64,000 nt of DNA from Levilactobacillus namurensis DSM 19117 (GTDB taxonomy: Bacteria; Bacillota; Bacilli; Lactobacillales; Lactobacillaceae): assembly GCF_001434785.1 (NCBI RefSeq), contig NZ_AZDT01000025.1, positions 1-64,000 of the forward strand. The letters run 5' to 3'. A program made the position numbers and the translations under genes. The notes under the pieces were generated by a model that was given only the letters and a program-made list of their open reading frames with translations, did not search any database and was not told where the DNA came from. Shown piece by piece: positions 9,166-17,812 of this stretch (positions are counted from its first letter, which is position 1; the number at the start of each line of letters is the position of its first letter).

Positions 9166-9274
9166 GCGTAAGACGTAGTTAATCCCAATTTTAAAGGTTA
9201 GGTGTTGTCAGCCATGGCGGTCTCGGATGGGTGCGTTTCATTCGGCAACACTAATTGGTTTAGTACTTTTGTGA

Positions 9275-9429
9275 GCCGTGAGGGCGGTCAGACAGGGCTC
9301 AGCCGTGAAATTTTCCTTGGTGAGCGGGTTTCAGCTCGCCTAGGAAAAGGCCAAGTTTGAAGACCTGGGCTTGGGGCTTCAAGTTGTGCCCACGGCGTTC
9401 CAGCCCTGTCTGACCGCCCGGTAAGGCGG
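9275..9429 (+). repeat. Dispersed covarying hairpin element, copy 1
   Basis: Complete copy of an unrecognised intergenic element. The outer arms 9282-9299 and 9402-9419 are perfect 18-bp complements (GGGCGGTCAGACAGGGCT). An inner 15-bp hairpin lies at 9311-9325 / 9334-9348 with an 8-nt loop, a T-T mismatch at stem position 8 and a G-T pair at position 11. A third hairpin pairs TTGAAG (9357-9362) with CTTCAA (9377-9382). The invariant boxes GTGCCCAC (9386-9393) and CGGTAAGGCGG (9419-9429) follow, and GCCGTGA (9275-9281) precedes the left arm. The rest of the secA-prfB gap (9041-9274) holds only the orphan end at 9132-9165. Confidence 0.8.
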
Positions 9430-9486
9430 ATGAGACCGTCAGTGTTAGTGAAATTGTAAAAATTTAGCAAAAAAGGAGCCCATATC

Positions 9487-10603
9487 ATGGAATTAAGTGA
9501 TGCAAAACACGCAATTAGCACGATGCGTGACCAACTTGCCGGCTTTAGGAGGTCGCTTTGACTTTGATGCGCTGAACGAGAGCATCAGTGTCAATGAAGG
9601 CCAGATGGCAGAACCTGGGTTCTGGGATGATCCCCAGCAAGCCCAGAAGTTGATCGACGCGACGAACGACATGAAGAAAAAGGTCGAGGAATTCAAGACG
9701 TTGTCGGACCAGGTCGATGACTTGGAGGTCGCCGTGGAGCTCTTGAGTGATGAGCCGGATGCGGACATGCAGGCCGAATTCGACCAGAACTTCACCAAGG
9801 CCCAAGCGGCTTTGCGGCAGTATCGGTTGAACTTACTGTTGAACCAAAAGTACGACCACAATAACGCGTTGTTGGAAATTCACCCGGGAGCCGGGGGCAC
9901 GGAATCGCAGGACTGGGGATCCATGTTGATGCGGATGTATCAACGTTGGGCAGACCAGCATAACTTCAAGGTCACGATTCTGGACTACCAACCCGGTGAA
10001 GTTGCGGGCCTTAGTAGCGCAACGCTGCTGATTGCTGGGCACAACGCTTACGGGTACCTGCGCTCGGAGAAGGGCGTGCACCGGTTAGTTCGAATCTCAC
10101 CGTTTGACTCGGCGGGACGCCGGCACACCTCGTTTGCCTCGGTTGATGTCTTGCCCGAACTGGACGATTCCGTGGACGTGGAAATCAATCCTGCCGACTT
10201 GAAAGTCGACGTCTACCGGGCGTCCGGTGCTGGGGGACAACACGTCAACAAGACGTCTTCCGCGGTGCGGATCACCCACTTGCCGACGGGAATCGTCACT
10301 CAGAGTCAGGCTCAGCGGTCCCAACTGCAGAACCGGCAGACGGCGTTAGCCATGTTGCGGGCGAAGTTGTACGAACGCGAAGAAGAGAAGAAGGCCAAGG
10401 AGAAGGCGGCGCTGGAAGGTGACCAACTGGATATTGGCTGGGGATCGCAGATTCGCTCGTACGTCTTCCACCCATACACCATGGTGAAGGATCACCGGAC
10501 CAACTACGAGACCAGTCAGGGCCAAGCCGTCATGGACGGCGACTTAGATCCGTTCATCGACGCCTTCTTACAGTGGAAGTTGAGTCAGAAGAATCCAGAT
10601 TAA
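9487..10603 (+). CDS. prfB: Peptide chain release factor 2 (programmed +1 frameshift)
   Basis: Class-I release factor RF2, which recognises UGA and UAA stop codons. Translation starts at ATG 9487 behind AAAAAAGGAG and meets an in-frame TGA at 9559-9561 after 24 codons. The slip site CTT TGA C lies just after an internal Shine-Dalgarno AGGAGG (9548-9553), the classical autoregulatory +1 frameshift. The frame resumes at GAC 9560, giving 371 aa in total. The product carries the SPF stop-recognition tripeptide (204-206) and the GGQ catalytic motif (249-251). Both parts are coding: 9487-9558 and 9560-10603. It is followed by a terminator. An annotation starting at 9497 would be wrong. Confidence 0.96.
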
Positions 10604-10633
10604 CCACCGAATTTATTATAAATAAATTGGTTG

Positions 10634-10668
10634 AACGGGTAACGCGAATCACGTGTTGCCCGTTTTTG
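10634..10668 (+). terminator. Terminator of prfB
   Basis: ACGGGTAAC / GTGTTGCCCGT hairpin followed by a T5 run. Confidence 0.8.
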
Positions 10669-10673
10669 ATTAA

Positions 10674-10682
10674 TGCTATACT
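10674..10682 (+). promoter_or_regulatory. Extended -10 promoter for the PDZ-phoPR operon
   Basis: TGCTATACT is an extended -10 element (TGn plus TATACT at 10677-10682). No good -35 is present because the preceding sequence is the prfB terminator. It lies 36 bp before the next start codon. Confidence 0.5.
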
Positions 10683-10717
10683 GTTGATAACGTTGTTTTA
10701 GGAAAGGTGTCGATTTC

Positions 10718-11872
10718 ATGCGGACATTACTGGTCGTGGGCAGTTATTTACTCCAGCCCCTTTTATGGTTGGCTATTTTACGGATGTGGCTGACCAGTCG
10801 CGCGCGTATCAAGCGCGAACGCCATGATTTTAGCAGTGCGGTCTACAGTGACCACTTCGAATTGCGGCATATGTTGACGCAGGGCCTGGTCCTGGGTGTC
10901 GGCTTATCCGTGGTGAACCTGCTGGTGGGCTTGAGCTTGCCATTATTCTGGATTGTCATTTACGAGGCCTTATTAACGGTGTCGTTAGTGGTCCTTCCCA
11001 CCACGGTCTTACCGGTGACCTTGATTGTGGTTAGCACGTTGCTGGCCAATTATGGCGGCGCGCTGTGGTCTGACCGTCCCAGTTTAGGGGCGACGGGGCT
11101 GAATTGGCATGCGGTGCCCGCGGCGAGTTTCTTGTGGCTTTTGGTCATCGTCTTCTTGGCTTTAGGCCACTGGGTCGCCCATTACGGTGGCCGGTTTGCG
11201 GCGCCACGAATTTACGCCAAGCAACGGGGCAAGCGGATTGCCGGCTACCCTTGGCGGGAATTGCTGATCATCCCGATGGTCACGCTGGTTCCGGGGGATT
11301 GGTTCACCAGCCAATGGTCATTCTGGCCGGTGCTGACCCTGCACGGACAGTCCTTTGCAATCCTGATTTTACCGTTACTTCTAGGCGTGCGCTTTACGGT
11401 CTTTCGGCAGGCGCCACAGGTCGTCTATCGGAATCTGGCCCGCAAGATGCTTTGGCTCGCCGCTGCGGCGGTGGTTCTGATGGCCTGGACGTTTTGGCGG
11501 CCGCAGGATCTGCCAGTGGCGATGGTGGCCCTGTTAGTTTGTTATGGCGGTTGTTTATGGCAAGCCAAACGTTATGATGAGCATCAGCCTTTCTGGTATT
11601 CTCAGGTCGACGATGGGGTCCGGGTCTTAGCGATTCGTCCCGGGACGCCGGCCAACAAGCTAGACTTGGCACCGGGCGACATCATTCTCGAGTGCAATCA
11701 CCAGGCGGTCAATAGTGAAACGACCTTTTATGAAGCGTTATTGATCAATCCAACGTACTGTCATTTACGGGTACGTAATATGGCGGGAGAACTAAAAGTT
11801 ACCGAAACGGCCATTTATTCCGGGGCACCACACGAAATCGGAATTGTTCTATTCAGAGATCAGGAGGGGTAA
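10718..11872 (+). CDS. Polytopic membrane protein with C-terminal PDZ domain (MinJ-like)
   Basis: The 384 aa product has about eight to nine hydrophobic spans over residues 1-290. A soluble PDZ domain occupies about 300-384 (GVRVLAIRPGTPANKLDLAPGDIILECNH). This architecture matches Bacillus MinJ (YvjD), which links DivIVA to MinD at the division site. In Bacillus minJ lies in the same neighbourhood downstream of secA-prfB. ATG 10718 follows TAGGAAAGGTG. The stop is 3 bp before phoP, so it is probably co-transcribed with phoPR. A role in division-site placement is inferred from architecture and order; a general PDZ scaffold function cannot be excluded. ftsEX, present near prfB in many relatives, is absent here. 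Confidence 0.75.
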   Translation: MRTLLVVGSYLLQPLLWLAILRMWLTSRARIKRERHDFSSAVYSDHFELRHMLTQGLVLGVGLSVVNLLVGLSLPLFWIVIYEALLTVSLVVLPTTVLPVTLIVVSTLLANYGGALWSDRPSLGATGLNWHAVPAASFLWLLVIVFLALGHWVAHYGGRFAAPRIYAKQRGKRIAGYPWRELLIIPMVTLVPGDWFTSQWSFWPVLTLHGQSFAILILPLLLGVRFTVFRQAPQVVYRNLARKMLWLAAAAVVLMAWTFWRPQDLPVAMVALLVCYGGCLWQAKRYDEHQPFWYSQVDDGVRVLAIRPGTPANKLDLAPGDIILECNHQAVNSETTFYEALLINPTYCHLRVRNMAGELKVTETAIYSGAPHEIGIVLFRDQEG

Positions 11873-11875
11873 GTC

Positions 11876-12583
11876 ATGAGTAGAGTGCTAGTCGTGGATG
11901 ATGAACCAGCAATTGTGACGCTGTTGCAGTACAACTTGGAGCAAGCAGATTACCAAGTGGTGACGGCAATCGATGGGGAGCAGGCGTTGCAGTTGGCTCA
12001 GAACGAGCATTTTGATGTGATTCTATTAGATCTGATGTTGCCGAAGCTGGATGGCGTGGAAGTCACCAAGCGGTTGCGGCAAGAAAAAATCAAAACACCC
12101 ATCATTATGATCACGGCCAAGACCAGTGAATTCGACACGGTCTTCGGGCTGGAACTGGGGGCGGACGATTACATTACCAAACCGTTTAGTCCCCGGGAAG
12201 TTCTGGCGCGGATGAAGGCGGTCATGCGGCGGTATCACGAAGATGCCGGACCGGTGACCACGGCCACTAACGGCCACGTGATTCAAATTGCTGGTCTCCG
12301 GATTGACCAGGATAAGTTCCAGGTCAAGCGGGGCGACCAGCCGATTGATTTAACCCCTAAGGAGTTCGAGCTCCTACTGTTTTTTGCCAAACGTCCGGGG
12401 AAAGTTTGGAGTCGTGAACAGTTGCTAGAAGGCGTGTGGGGCTTCGATTACAGTGGTCAGACGCGGATGGTGGACATTCACGTCTCCCATTTACGGGAAA
12501 AAATCGAGGCGGATCCCAAGCACCCGCAGTTATTGAAGACCGTGCGGGGATTCGGGTACACCTTCGAGGCGTCCCATGAGTAA
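11876..12583 (+). CDS. phoP: PhoP-type response regulator
   Basis: OmpR/PhoB-family response regulator, 235 aa. The receiver domain (1-118) has acidic residues D8-D9, phosphoacceptor D52 in ILLDLMLP and a switch lysine in the TKPF motif. The C-terminal winged helix (about 135-232) contains PKEFELLLFFAKRPGKVWSR and the TVRGFGYTF ending typical of PhoB/PhoP. Its gene overlaps phoR by 8 bp and lies just upstream of a promoter with PhoP-box repeats and the pst operon, so it most likely activates phosphate uptake under phosphate limitation. GTAAGTC spacing with an AGGAGGG ribosome site inside the preceding gene supports ATG 11876. Confidence 0.92.
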   Translation: MSRVLVVDDEPAIVTLLQYNLEQADYQVVTAIDGEQALQLAQNEHFDVILLDLMLPKLDGVEVTKRLRQEKIKTPIIMITAKTSEFDTVFGLELGADDYITKPFSPREVLARMKAVMRRYHEDAGPVTTATNGHVIQIAGLRIDQDKFQVKRGDQPIDLTPKEFELLLFFAKRPGKVWSREQLLEGVWGFDYSGQTRMVDIHVSHLREKIEADPKHPQLLKTVRGFGYTFEASHE

Positions 12584-13937
12584 GCGCTGGCTGTGGCTAA
12601 GCGGTCTGGGGTGCTGGGGCATCAACAGCTTGTTGGTGTGGTTGGTCCAACCGGCTTATCTCCACTGGGCCTTGGTCTTGGCGGGAATCGTGACCCTTGG
12701 TGAGTGGGGGCTGATTGCCTTAGGGTTGCGCTGGCTGGAAGAGCGAATCACGATTCTGACCAAAAAGGTTGAAAAGATTCGGCGTGAAGAGGCGCCCGCC
12801 CACGTGTTGCTGGCGCATAGCGACCCGTTTTATCAACTGGCCCTCCAGATCAATTACTTACAGACTCACCAGCGTAAGGTCCAACGCCGGATTGCGGGCC
12901 AGAACCAAGAGTTCGCGACCCTGTTAGACTACCTGCCAATCGGGGTCATGGTCATCGACCGGTACCGGAAGGTTGAACTGGCGAATCCCGCGATGGAGCA
13001 GTTCTTGCAACGTAAGATCTCGCCCCGGCGTCATCCATTTACCCAAGACGTGAACCAGTTTGAACTCGCTAGTCTGATCAACTCGGCGTTGGCTGAACGA
13101 AAGACGCAACACCAAGTCGTGAAGCTGGCGGGGATTCCTAACGACCGGACCGTCGACGTTCAGGCCATCTATACGGCCACATCGCAGGACTATTTCCAGG
13201 TCTTGGTTCTACTTTACGATGTGACCGAGGTCTACGCGGTTGAGCAGATGCAACTGGACTTCGTGTCGAACGCGTCCCATGAGTTGAAGACACCGGTCAC
13301 GGCCATCTCGGGCTTTGCCAAGACCCTTTTGGCGGGGGCCAAGGATGATCCGGATAAGAGTGTTGAGTTCTTGAAAATCATTGACCAGCAGTGTGACCGT
13401 TTAGTCGAACTGATCAACGATGTATTGACCATCTCCCATATCGAATCGGGCAACGTAGTCGAGCTGGAGAAAGTTCCGGTCGGTCAACAAATTGCGAGTC
13501 AGATTCACCTGCTGCAACCCTTAGCGGCCGTTAACCAGGTGACATTGATCAACCAGGTGCCAGATGACCTTATCGTGACCACGGACCAGCGCAAGCTTGA
13601 CCAGATTATAAAGAATGTGTTGAGTAACGCCATCAAGTATAACCGGCCGGAGGGCACCGTGACGGTCACCACGACCCAAAATGATCAGGCGTGGACGTTG
13701 ACGGTCGCCGATACGGGAATCGGCATCTCGGCGCAAGACCAGTTGCGGGTCTTCGAACGGTTCTACAGAGCCGAGACTTCCCATTCGAACCAGCGGGTCA
13801 ACGGTAGTGGGCTAGGCCTAGCCATTGTCCGGGAACTGGTCCGGGCTTTGGATGGGAAGTTAGACCTCCAGAGTCATCTGGATAAGGGGACCACGGTGAC
13901 TTTGAGCTTCCCGCTAAAACCATCGACAACTGAATAA
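12576..13937 (+). CDS. phoR: PhoR-type sensor histidine kinase
   Basis: Membrane histidine kinase partner of PhoP, 453 aa. Two hydrophobic helices lie at about 5-25 and 30-52 with only a few residues between them, so there is almost no external sensor domain. A coiled linker and a PAS domain (about 105-215, LLDYLPIGVMVIDRYRKVEL) follow. The HisKA box NASHELKTPV carries the phosphorylated histidine, and the ATPase domain has N (NVLSNAIKYN), G1 (DTGIG) and G2 (GSGLGLAI) boxes. All catalytic motifs are intact. Signal input probably comes through the PAS domain or through contact with PstSCAB/PhoU in the membrane, as in other Pho systems. A terminator follows. Confidence 0.92.
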   Translation: MSKRWLWLSGLGCWGINSLLVWLVQPAYLHWALVLAGIVTLGEWGLIALGLRWLEERITILTKKVEKIRREEAPAHVLLAHSDPFYQLALQINYLQTHQRKVQRRIAGQNQEFATLLDYLPIGVMVIDRYRKVELANPAMEQFLQRKISPRRHPFTQDVNQFELASLINSALAERKTQHQVVKLAGIPNDRTVDVQAIYTATSQDYFQVLVLLYDVTEVYAVEQMQLDFVSNASHELKTPVTAISGFAKTLLAGAKDDPDKSVEFLKIIDQQCDRLVELINDVLTISHIESGNVVELEKVPVGQQIASQIHLLQPLAAVNQVTLINQVPDDLIVTTDQRKLDQIIKNVLSNAIKYNRPEGTVTVTTTQNDQAWTLTVADTGIGISAQDQLRVFERFYRAETSHSNQRVNGSGLGLAIVRELVRALDGKLDLQSHLDKGTTVTLSFPLKPSTTE

Positions 13938-13989
13938 GTGCATTGGCGTGAACGGTAATCTGGTTACCGAACCGTCATCAATTCGAAGC

Positions 13990-14026
13990 GACCGCTGCTT
14001 ACCTGTGAGGTAAGTGGCGGTCGTTT
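13990..14026 (+). terminator. Terminator of phoPR
   Basis: GACCGCTGCTTACC / GGTAAGTGGCGGTC hairpin with a short TGTGA loop and two central mismatches, followed by TTTT. Confidence 0.75.
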
Positions 14027-14138
14027 TGTGTAAGGCCGTCAAATGGTGATATGGCGGCTTTGACGAGAATGTTAAGCCTATTAGTGCCCCTTGATTTTTA
14101 TGGGTAGTGATGGTTAGTTCGTCAACAATCGCAACATA

Positions 14139-14192
14139 TTTACACAACCTTTACACTACTACTACATGAGATTTACATTTACCCGTTATACT
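14139..14192 (+). promoter_or_regulatory. PhoP box array and -10 of the pst operon
   Basis: TTTACA occurs at 14139, 14150 and 14172, with a degenerate ACTACA at 14161. This is an 11-bp periodicity, as in TTAACA-type PhoP boxes of Firmicutes. A TATACT -10 lies at 14187-14192 with no good -35, as expected for an activated promoter. The pstS start codon is 53 bp downstream. Between the phoR terminator and this site (14027-14138) nothing is recognised. Confidence 0.8.
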
Positions 14193-14244
14193 GACAGTTG
14201 AAATGATGAGTCTTTTTTGGACTGATCGAATAGGAGGGAACAGT

Positions 14245-15129
14245 ATGACGAAGAAACGGTGGTTTCAAGGAATTGGCCTGATTTTATTGGTCGCCTTGGG
14301 GGTGTTTGCCTACCAGACTCGGCAGGTCAGTCACGCCGGACAATCCATCACCGCCGTCGGGTCAACGGCCTTACAGCCTCTGGTTGAAGCAGCGGGCGAA
14401 CAGTACACGGGTGAACATTTGGGGACGTTCATCAACGTACAAGGCGGTGGGACCGGGACGGGTCTGAGTCAGATTCAAGAAGGTGCCGTGCAGATTGGAA
14501 ACTCGGATCTTTTTGCGTCTGAACAAAAGGGGATCACCAGTAAACAATTGGTCGATCACCGGGTCGCGGTGGTCGGCATCACACCCATCGTTAATCGAAA
14601 GAACGGCGTACAGAACCTGACGACCCAACAGTTGACGGCGGTCTTCACCGGCCAAGTCACGAATTGGAAGCAGGTGGGTGGCGCCGATCGGCCGATCGTC
14701 ATCATTAACCGGGCCCAAGGCAGTGGGACCCGGGCGACTTTTGAGAAGTTCGGTATGAACGGGCACCGTTCCCGGACGGCTCAAGAACAGGATTCTTCGG
14801 GGATGGTCCGTCAGATCGTGGCGACCACGCCGGGGGCTATTAGCTATGTCGCCTTTTCGTACGTGGACAAGACGGTCGACGCCCTGCACCTGAATGGCGT
14901 TGCGCCGACGGAAGCCAACGTGATTGATAATCACTGGAAGATTTGGTCGTACGAACATCTTTACACCAACGGTCAACCTACGGGGCTGACCAAGGACTTT
15001 ATCGCTTATGTGGAATCGCCTGCCATTCAGAAGACGTTGGTGCGGCAGTTGGGGTATCTATCCCCCGACCAGATGCACATTGAACGGGACGTGACGGGTA
15101 AGGTCACTCAGATTGGAGGCGCGCGGTAA
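14245..15129 (+). CDS. pstS: Phosphate ABC transporter substrate-binding protein
   Basis: High-affinity phosphate-binding protein of the PstSCAB importer. The 294 aa protein opens with a basic, hydrophobic segment (MTKKRWFQGIGLILLVALGV). Phosphate-ligand motifs of the family follow: AVGSTALQPL (~residues 37-46), GGGTGTGLSQI and INRAQGSGTRATFE. There is no cysteine near the signal segment, so it lacks the lipobox found in most Gram-positive PstS proteins. It is either anchored by an uncleaved helix or released after signal-peptidase cleavage. ATG 14245 follows AGGAGGG. The stop codon overlaps the pstC start by 1 bp. It is first in the Pho-regulated operon. Confidence 0.93.
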   Translation: MTKKRWFQGIGLILLVALGVFAYQTRQVSHAGQSITAVGSTALQPLVEAAGEQYTGEHLGTFINVQGGGTGTGLSQIQEGAVQIGNSDLFASEQKGITSKQLVDHRVAVVGITPIVNRKNGVQNLTTQQLTAVFTGQVTNWKQVGGADRPIVIINRAQGSGTRATFEKFGMNGHRSRTAQEQDSSGMVRQIVATTPGAISYVAFSYVDKTVDALHLNGVAPTEANVIDNHWKIWSYEHLYTNGQPTGLTKDFIAYVESPAIQKTLVRQLGYLSPDQMHIERDVTGKVTQIGGAR

Positions 15130-16070
15130 TGAAAGAACAGTCTACTTCAGTGGCGAGTTTAGAGCGCCAGTTAAAAAAGCATTCTAAGGCCGCTAAGCTC
15201 GAAGTCTGGGGACGCGTGGTCAGTTTTTCGGCGTTGGTCTTAATCGTCGCAGTCGTGGTCGCCATCATTGGTTTTGTGGCGTCTAAGGGTATTGCGACCT
15301 TTACCACCAATCACGTGAGTCTCTGGGACTTCCTAACGGGCAAGAACTGGAACCCGGGCATCAAGGATGCCCACGGCAAGCCCGAAGTTGGGGCGTTGTC
15401 AATGATTGTGGGGTCCTTTCTAATCACGATTCTCTCGGCGTTGATTGCGACCCCATTTGCGATTGGGACGGCGGTCTTCATGAATGAAATCTCACCTAAC
15501 CGGGGGGCCAAGATTCTACGGCCAGTGACCGAGTTACTGGTGGGGATTCCTTCAGTTGTTTATGGGTTTATCGGGTTAAGCGTTGTGGTCCCGTTCACGC
15601 GGTCCGTCTTTGGCGGTAGCGGGTTCGGAATCCTTTCCGGGACCTTCGTCCTCTTCGTGATGGTCTTGCCTACGGTCACGTCGATGAGTGCCGATGCACT
15701 GCGGGCGGTTCCCCGGTTCTACCGGGAAGCCTCACTCGCCTTAGGGGCAACGCAGTGGCAGACCATCTACAAGGTAGTCTTGCGCGCCGCAACGCCAGGG
15801 CTGATGACGGCCGTGGTCTTCGGGATGGCCCGGGCCTTCGGTGAAGCCTTAGCCGTGCAAATGGTGATTGGGAATGCGGCGTTGATGCCGCACAGCCTGG
15901 TTGACCCGGCGGCGACGTTGACGTCCGTTCTGACGACGGGGATCGGGAACACGGTCATGGGGTCCTTACAAAACAACGCCCTGTGGTCCCTAGCACTGGT
16001 TCTATTACTGATGTCCTTAGTCTTTAACTTAATTGTCCGGCTGATTGGTCGAAAGGGGCGGTTGCAATAA
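15129..16070 (+). CDS. pstC: Phosphate ABC transporter permease PstC
   Basis: One of the two membrane subunits of the phosphate importer, 313 aa. A cytoplasmic, lysine-rich N-terminus is followed by six membrane spans. The permease-ATPase coupling loop (EAA-like) reads EASLALGATQWQTIYKVVLRAA, with the preceding SMSADALRAVPRFYR. The GIPSVVYGFIGL motif is typical of PstC. TAATG overlaps with both pstS (upstream) and pstA (downstream) indicate translational coupling within the operon. Confidence 0.94.
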   Translation: MKEQSTSVASLERQLKKHSKAAKLEVWGRVVSFSALVLIVAVVVAIIGFVASKGIATFTTNHVSLWDFLTGKNWNPGIKDAHGKPEVGALSMIVGSFLITILSALIATPFAIGTAVFMNEISPNRGAKILRPVTELLVGIPSVVYGFIGLSVVVPFTRSVFGGSGFGILSGTFVLFVMVLPTVTSMSADALRAVPRFYREASLALGATQWQTIYKVVLRAATPGLMTAVVFGMARAFGEALAVQMVIGNAALMPHSLVDPAATLTSVLTTGIGNTVMGSLQNNALWSLALVLLLMSLVFNLIVRLIGRKGRLQ

Positions 16071-16957
16071 TGCATAAAGCAAAACTCCAAAATAAAATTG
16101 CCATCGGGTCCCTGTACGGGATTTCCGGTCTGGTGGTCTTGATCTTGGTCGCCCTGCTGGGGTACATCTTAGTCAGTGGCCTGCCACAACTGAGCTGGCA
16201 CTTCTTAACGGCACCCGCGAAAGCCTTCTTGAAAGGCGGCGGGGTGGGGGTCCAACTCTTCAACTCGTTTTATCTCTTGATCTTAGCCATGTTGATTTCG
16301 TTTCCGATTGCGTTGGGGGCGGCAATTTACCTCTACGAATACGCGAAGGACAACTGGGTGACCAGTGCTGTCCGGACGGCGATTGAAATTCTAAGTTCGT
16401 TACCCTCAGTGGTAGTTGGATTATTCGGGTTCCTGTTCTTCGTGGTCAAGTTGCGCCTAGGGTTCTCGATTCTCTCGGGAGCCTTTGCATTGACCTTCTT
16501 CAACTTACCGCTGTTAACGCGGAGCATTGAAGATTCTCTGCGGACCGTTAGCGAGAACCAGCGGGAAGGTGGCTTGGCATTAGGGCTGTCCCGGTGGGAG
16601 ACCGTCAACAAGATCATCTTACCGGCCGCGGTCCCGAGTATCCTGACCGGGGTGATCTTAAGTGCCGGACGGGTCTTTGGGGAAGCCGCCGCGTTGATTT
16701 ACACGGCGGGCCAAAGTGCCCCGGCGTTAAACTTCGCGGATTGGAATCCGTTCAACATTTCGAGTCCGTTGAATCCGATGCGGCCAGCCGAAACGCTGGC
16801 GGTGCACATCTGGAAGATCAATTCGGAAGGCATTATGCCGGACGCCAAGGCCATTTCATCCGGGTCTTCGGCCGTGCTGGTGATTGCCATCTTACTCTTT
16901 AACTTTGCGGCCCGTTACTTGGGCAAACGATTATACAAACGCCTCACGTCGGCGTAA
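16070..16957 (+). CDS. pstA: Phosphate ABC transporter permease PstA
   Basis: Second membrane subunit of the phosphate importer, 295 aa, six spans. Shows the family stretches EILSSLPSVVVGLFGFLFF and the EAA loop EGGLALGLSRWETVNKIILP, with a conserved SILTGVILSAGRVFGEAAAL segment. The start overlaps the pstC stop by 1 bp. A GGAGG ribosome site for pstB lies within the following 12 bp. Confidence 0.94.
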   Translation: MHKAKLQNKIAIGSLYGISGLVVLILVALLGYILVSGLPQLSWHFLTAPAKAFLKGGGVGVQLFNSFYLLILAMLISFPIALGAAIYLYEYAKDNWVTSAVRTAIEILSSLPSVVVGLFGFLFFVVKLRLGFSILSGAFALTFFNLPLLTRSIEDSLRTVSENQREGGLALGLSRWETVNKIILPAAVPSILTGVILSAGRVFGEAAALIYTAGQSAPALNFADWNPFNISSPLNPMRPAETLAVHIWKINSEGIMPDAKAISSGSSAVLVIAILLFNFAARYLGKRLYKRLTSA

Positions 16958-16969
16958 GGAGGGGTTGCC

Positions 16970-17797
16970 ATGTTCGTCAATAATGATGTTCAAACGAATG
17001 CGAACGATATGCTGGAGCGGCACATCGTTCAACCTAACGATCCGCAGCACCCCATCGTGTTAGCGACGGAGGACCTGCACGTGTTCTATGGGAAGTCTGA
17101 AGCTTTATTCGAAGGAGACCTGCAGTTCGCGCAGAACCAGATTACCGCGTTGATTGGACCTTCGGGTTCCGGGAAGTCGACCTATTTACGGTCGTTGAAC
17201 CGAATGAACGACCGCATTGCCACGGTCAAGGGGCGAATCATGTACCGGGGCGTCGATGTGAACCAACCAGACATCGACGTGTATGAGATGCGGCGGCGAA
17301 TCGGGATGGTGTTCCAACGGCCCAATCCGTTTGCCAAGTCCATTTATGATAACGTGGCCTTTGCCTTACGTCTGCGGGGGGTGACTGGGAAAAAGAAGTT
17401 AGATGAATTAGTCGAAGTTTCGCTGCGACAAGCGGCGTTGTGGGACCAGGTCAAGGATGACTTGGGGCGGAGTGCCCTGGGGCTGTCCGGGGGACAAGCC
17501 CAACGGTTATGTATTGCCCGGGCCATCGCGTTGAAGCCGGATATCTTACTTCTGGACGAACCGGCCAGCGCCCTGGATCCCGTGTCGACCAGTCAGTTGG
17601 AAGACACGTTGTTGAAGCTCAAGGAGCAATACACGATTATTATCGTGACGCACAACATGCAACAAGCGGCGCGGATCAGCGAATATACGGCGTTCTTTAA
17701 CCAGGGTCGGGTCCTGGAGTATGACACGACCAGCCATATTTTTACTAATCCACGGGTGCAAATCACCAGTGATTACGTTTCGGGGAACTTTGGTTAG
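16970..17797 (+). CDS. pstB: Phosphate ABC transporter ATPase PstB (first copy)
   Basis: ATP-binding subunit of the phosphate importer, 275 aa. Walker [10 protein letters not shown] (~64-72), Q-loop [12 protein letters not shown] signature LSGGQAQRL, Walker [14 protein letters not shown] and the H-loop THNM are all intact. It has about 20 extra N-terminal residues compared with the second copy. Two tandem pstB genes are usual in lactobacilli; which one pairs with the permeases under which condition is not visible. ATG 16970 follows AAGGAGGGG. Confidence 0.92.
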   Translation: MFVNNDVQTNANDMLERHIVQPNDPQHPIVLATEDLHVFYGKSEALFEGDLQFAQNQITALIGPSGSGKSTYLRSLNRMNDRIATVKGRIMYRGVDVNQPDIDVYEMRRRIGMVFQRPNPFAKSIYDNVAFALRLRGVTGKKKLDELVEVSLRQAALWDQVKDDLGRSALGLSGGQAQRLCIARAIALKPDILLLDEPASALDPVSTSQLEDTLLKLKEQYTIIIVTHNMQQAARISEYTAFFNQGRVLEYDTTSHIFTNPRVQITSDYVSGNFG

Positions 17798-17812
17798 GAG
17801 GAAGAACAGAGC

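Noticed and set aside
9275-9429. Dispersed element as remnants of an insertion sequence or group II intron
   Set aside because: No transposase or reverse-transcriptase fragments, no target duplication visible, and the terminal arms differ between copies. GTGCCCAC does not match the GTGYG intron start.
9275-9429. Dispersed element as a retron or other RT-linked non-coding RNA
   Set aside because: The flanking inverted arms recall such RNAs, but no reverse transcriptase is in the window. Without a partner gene I cannot support it.
9288-9521. Short minus-strand open frame across element copy 1
   Set aside because: It is created by the palindromic repeat and runs into prfB; no ribosome site and no recognisable protein. 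Similar frames at 35589-35774 and 57278-57547 were rejected for the same reason.
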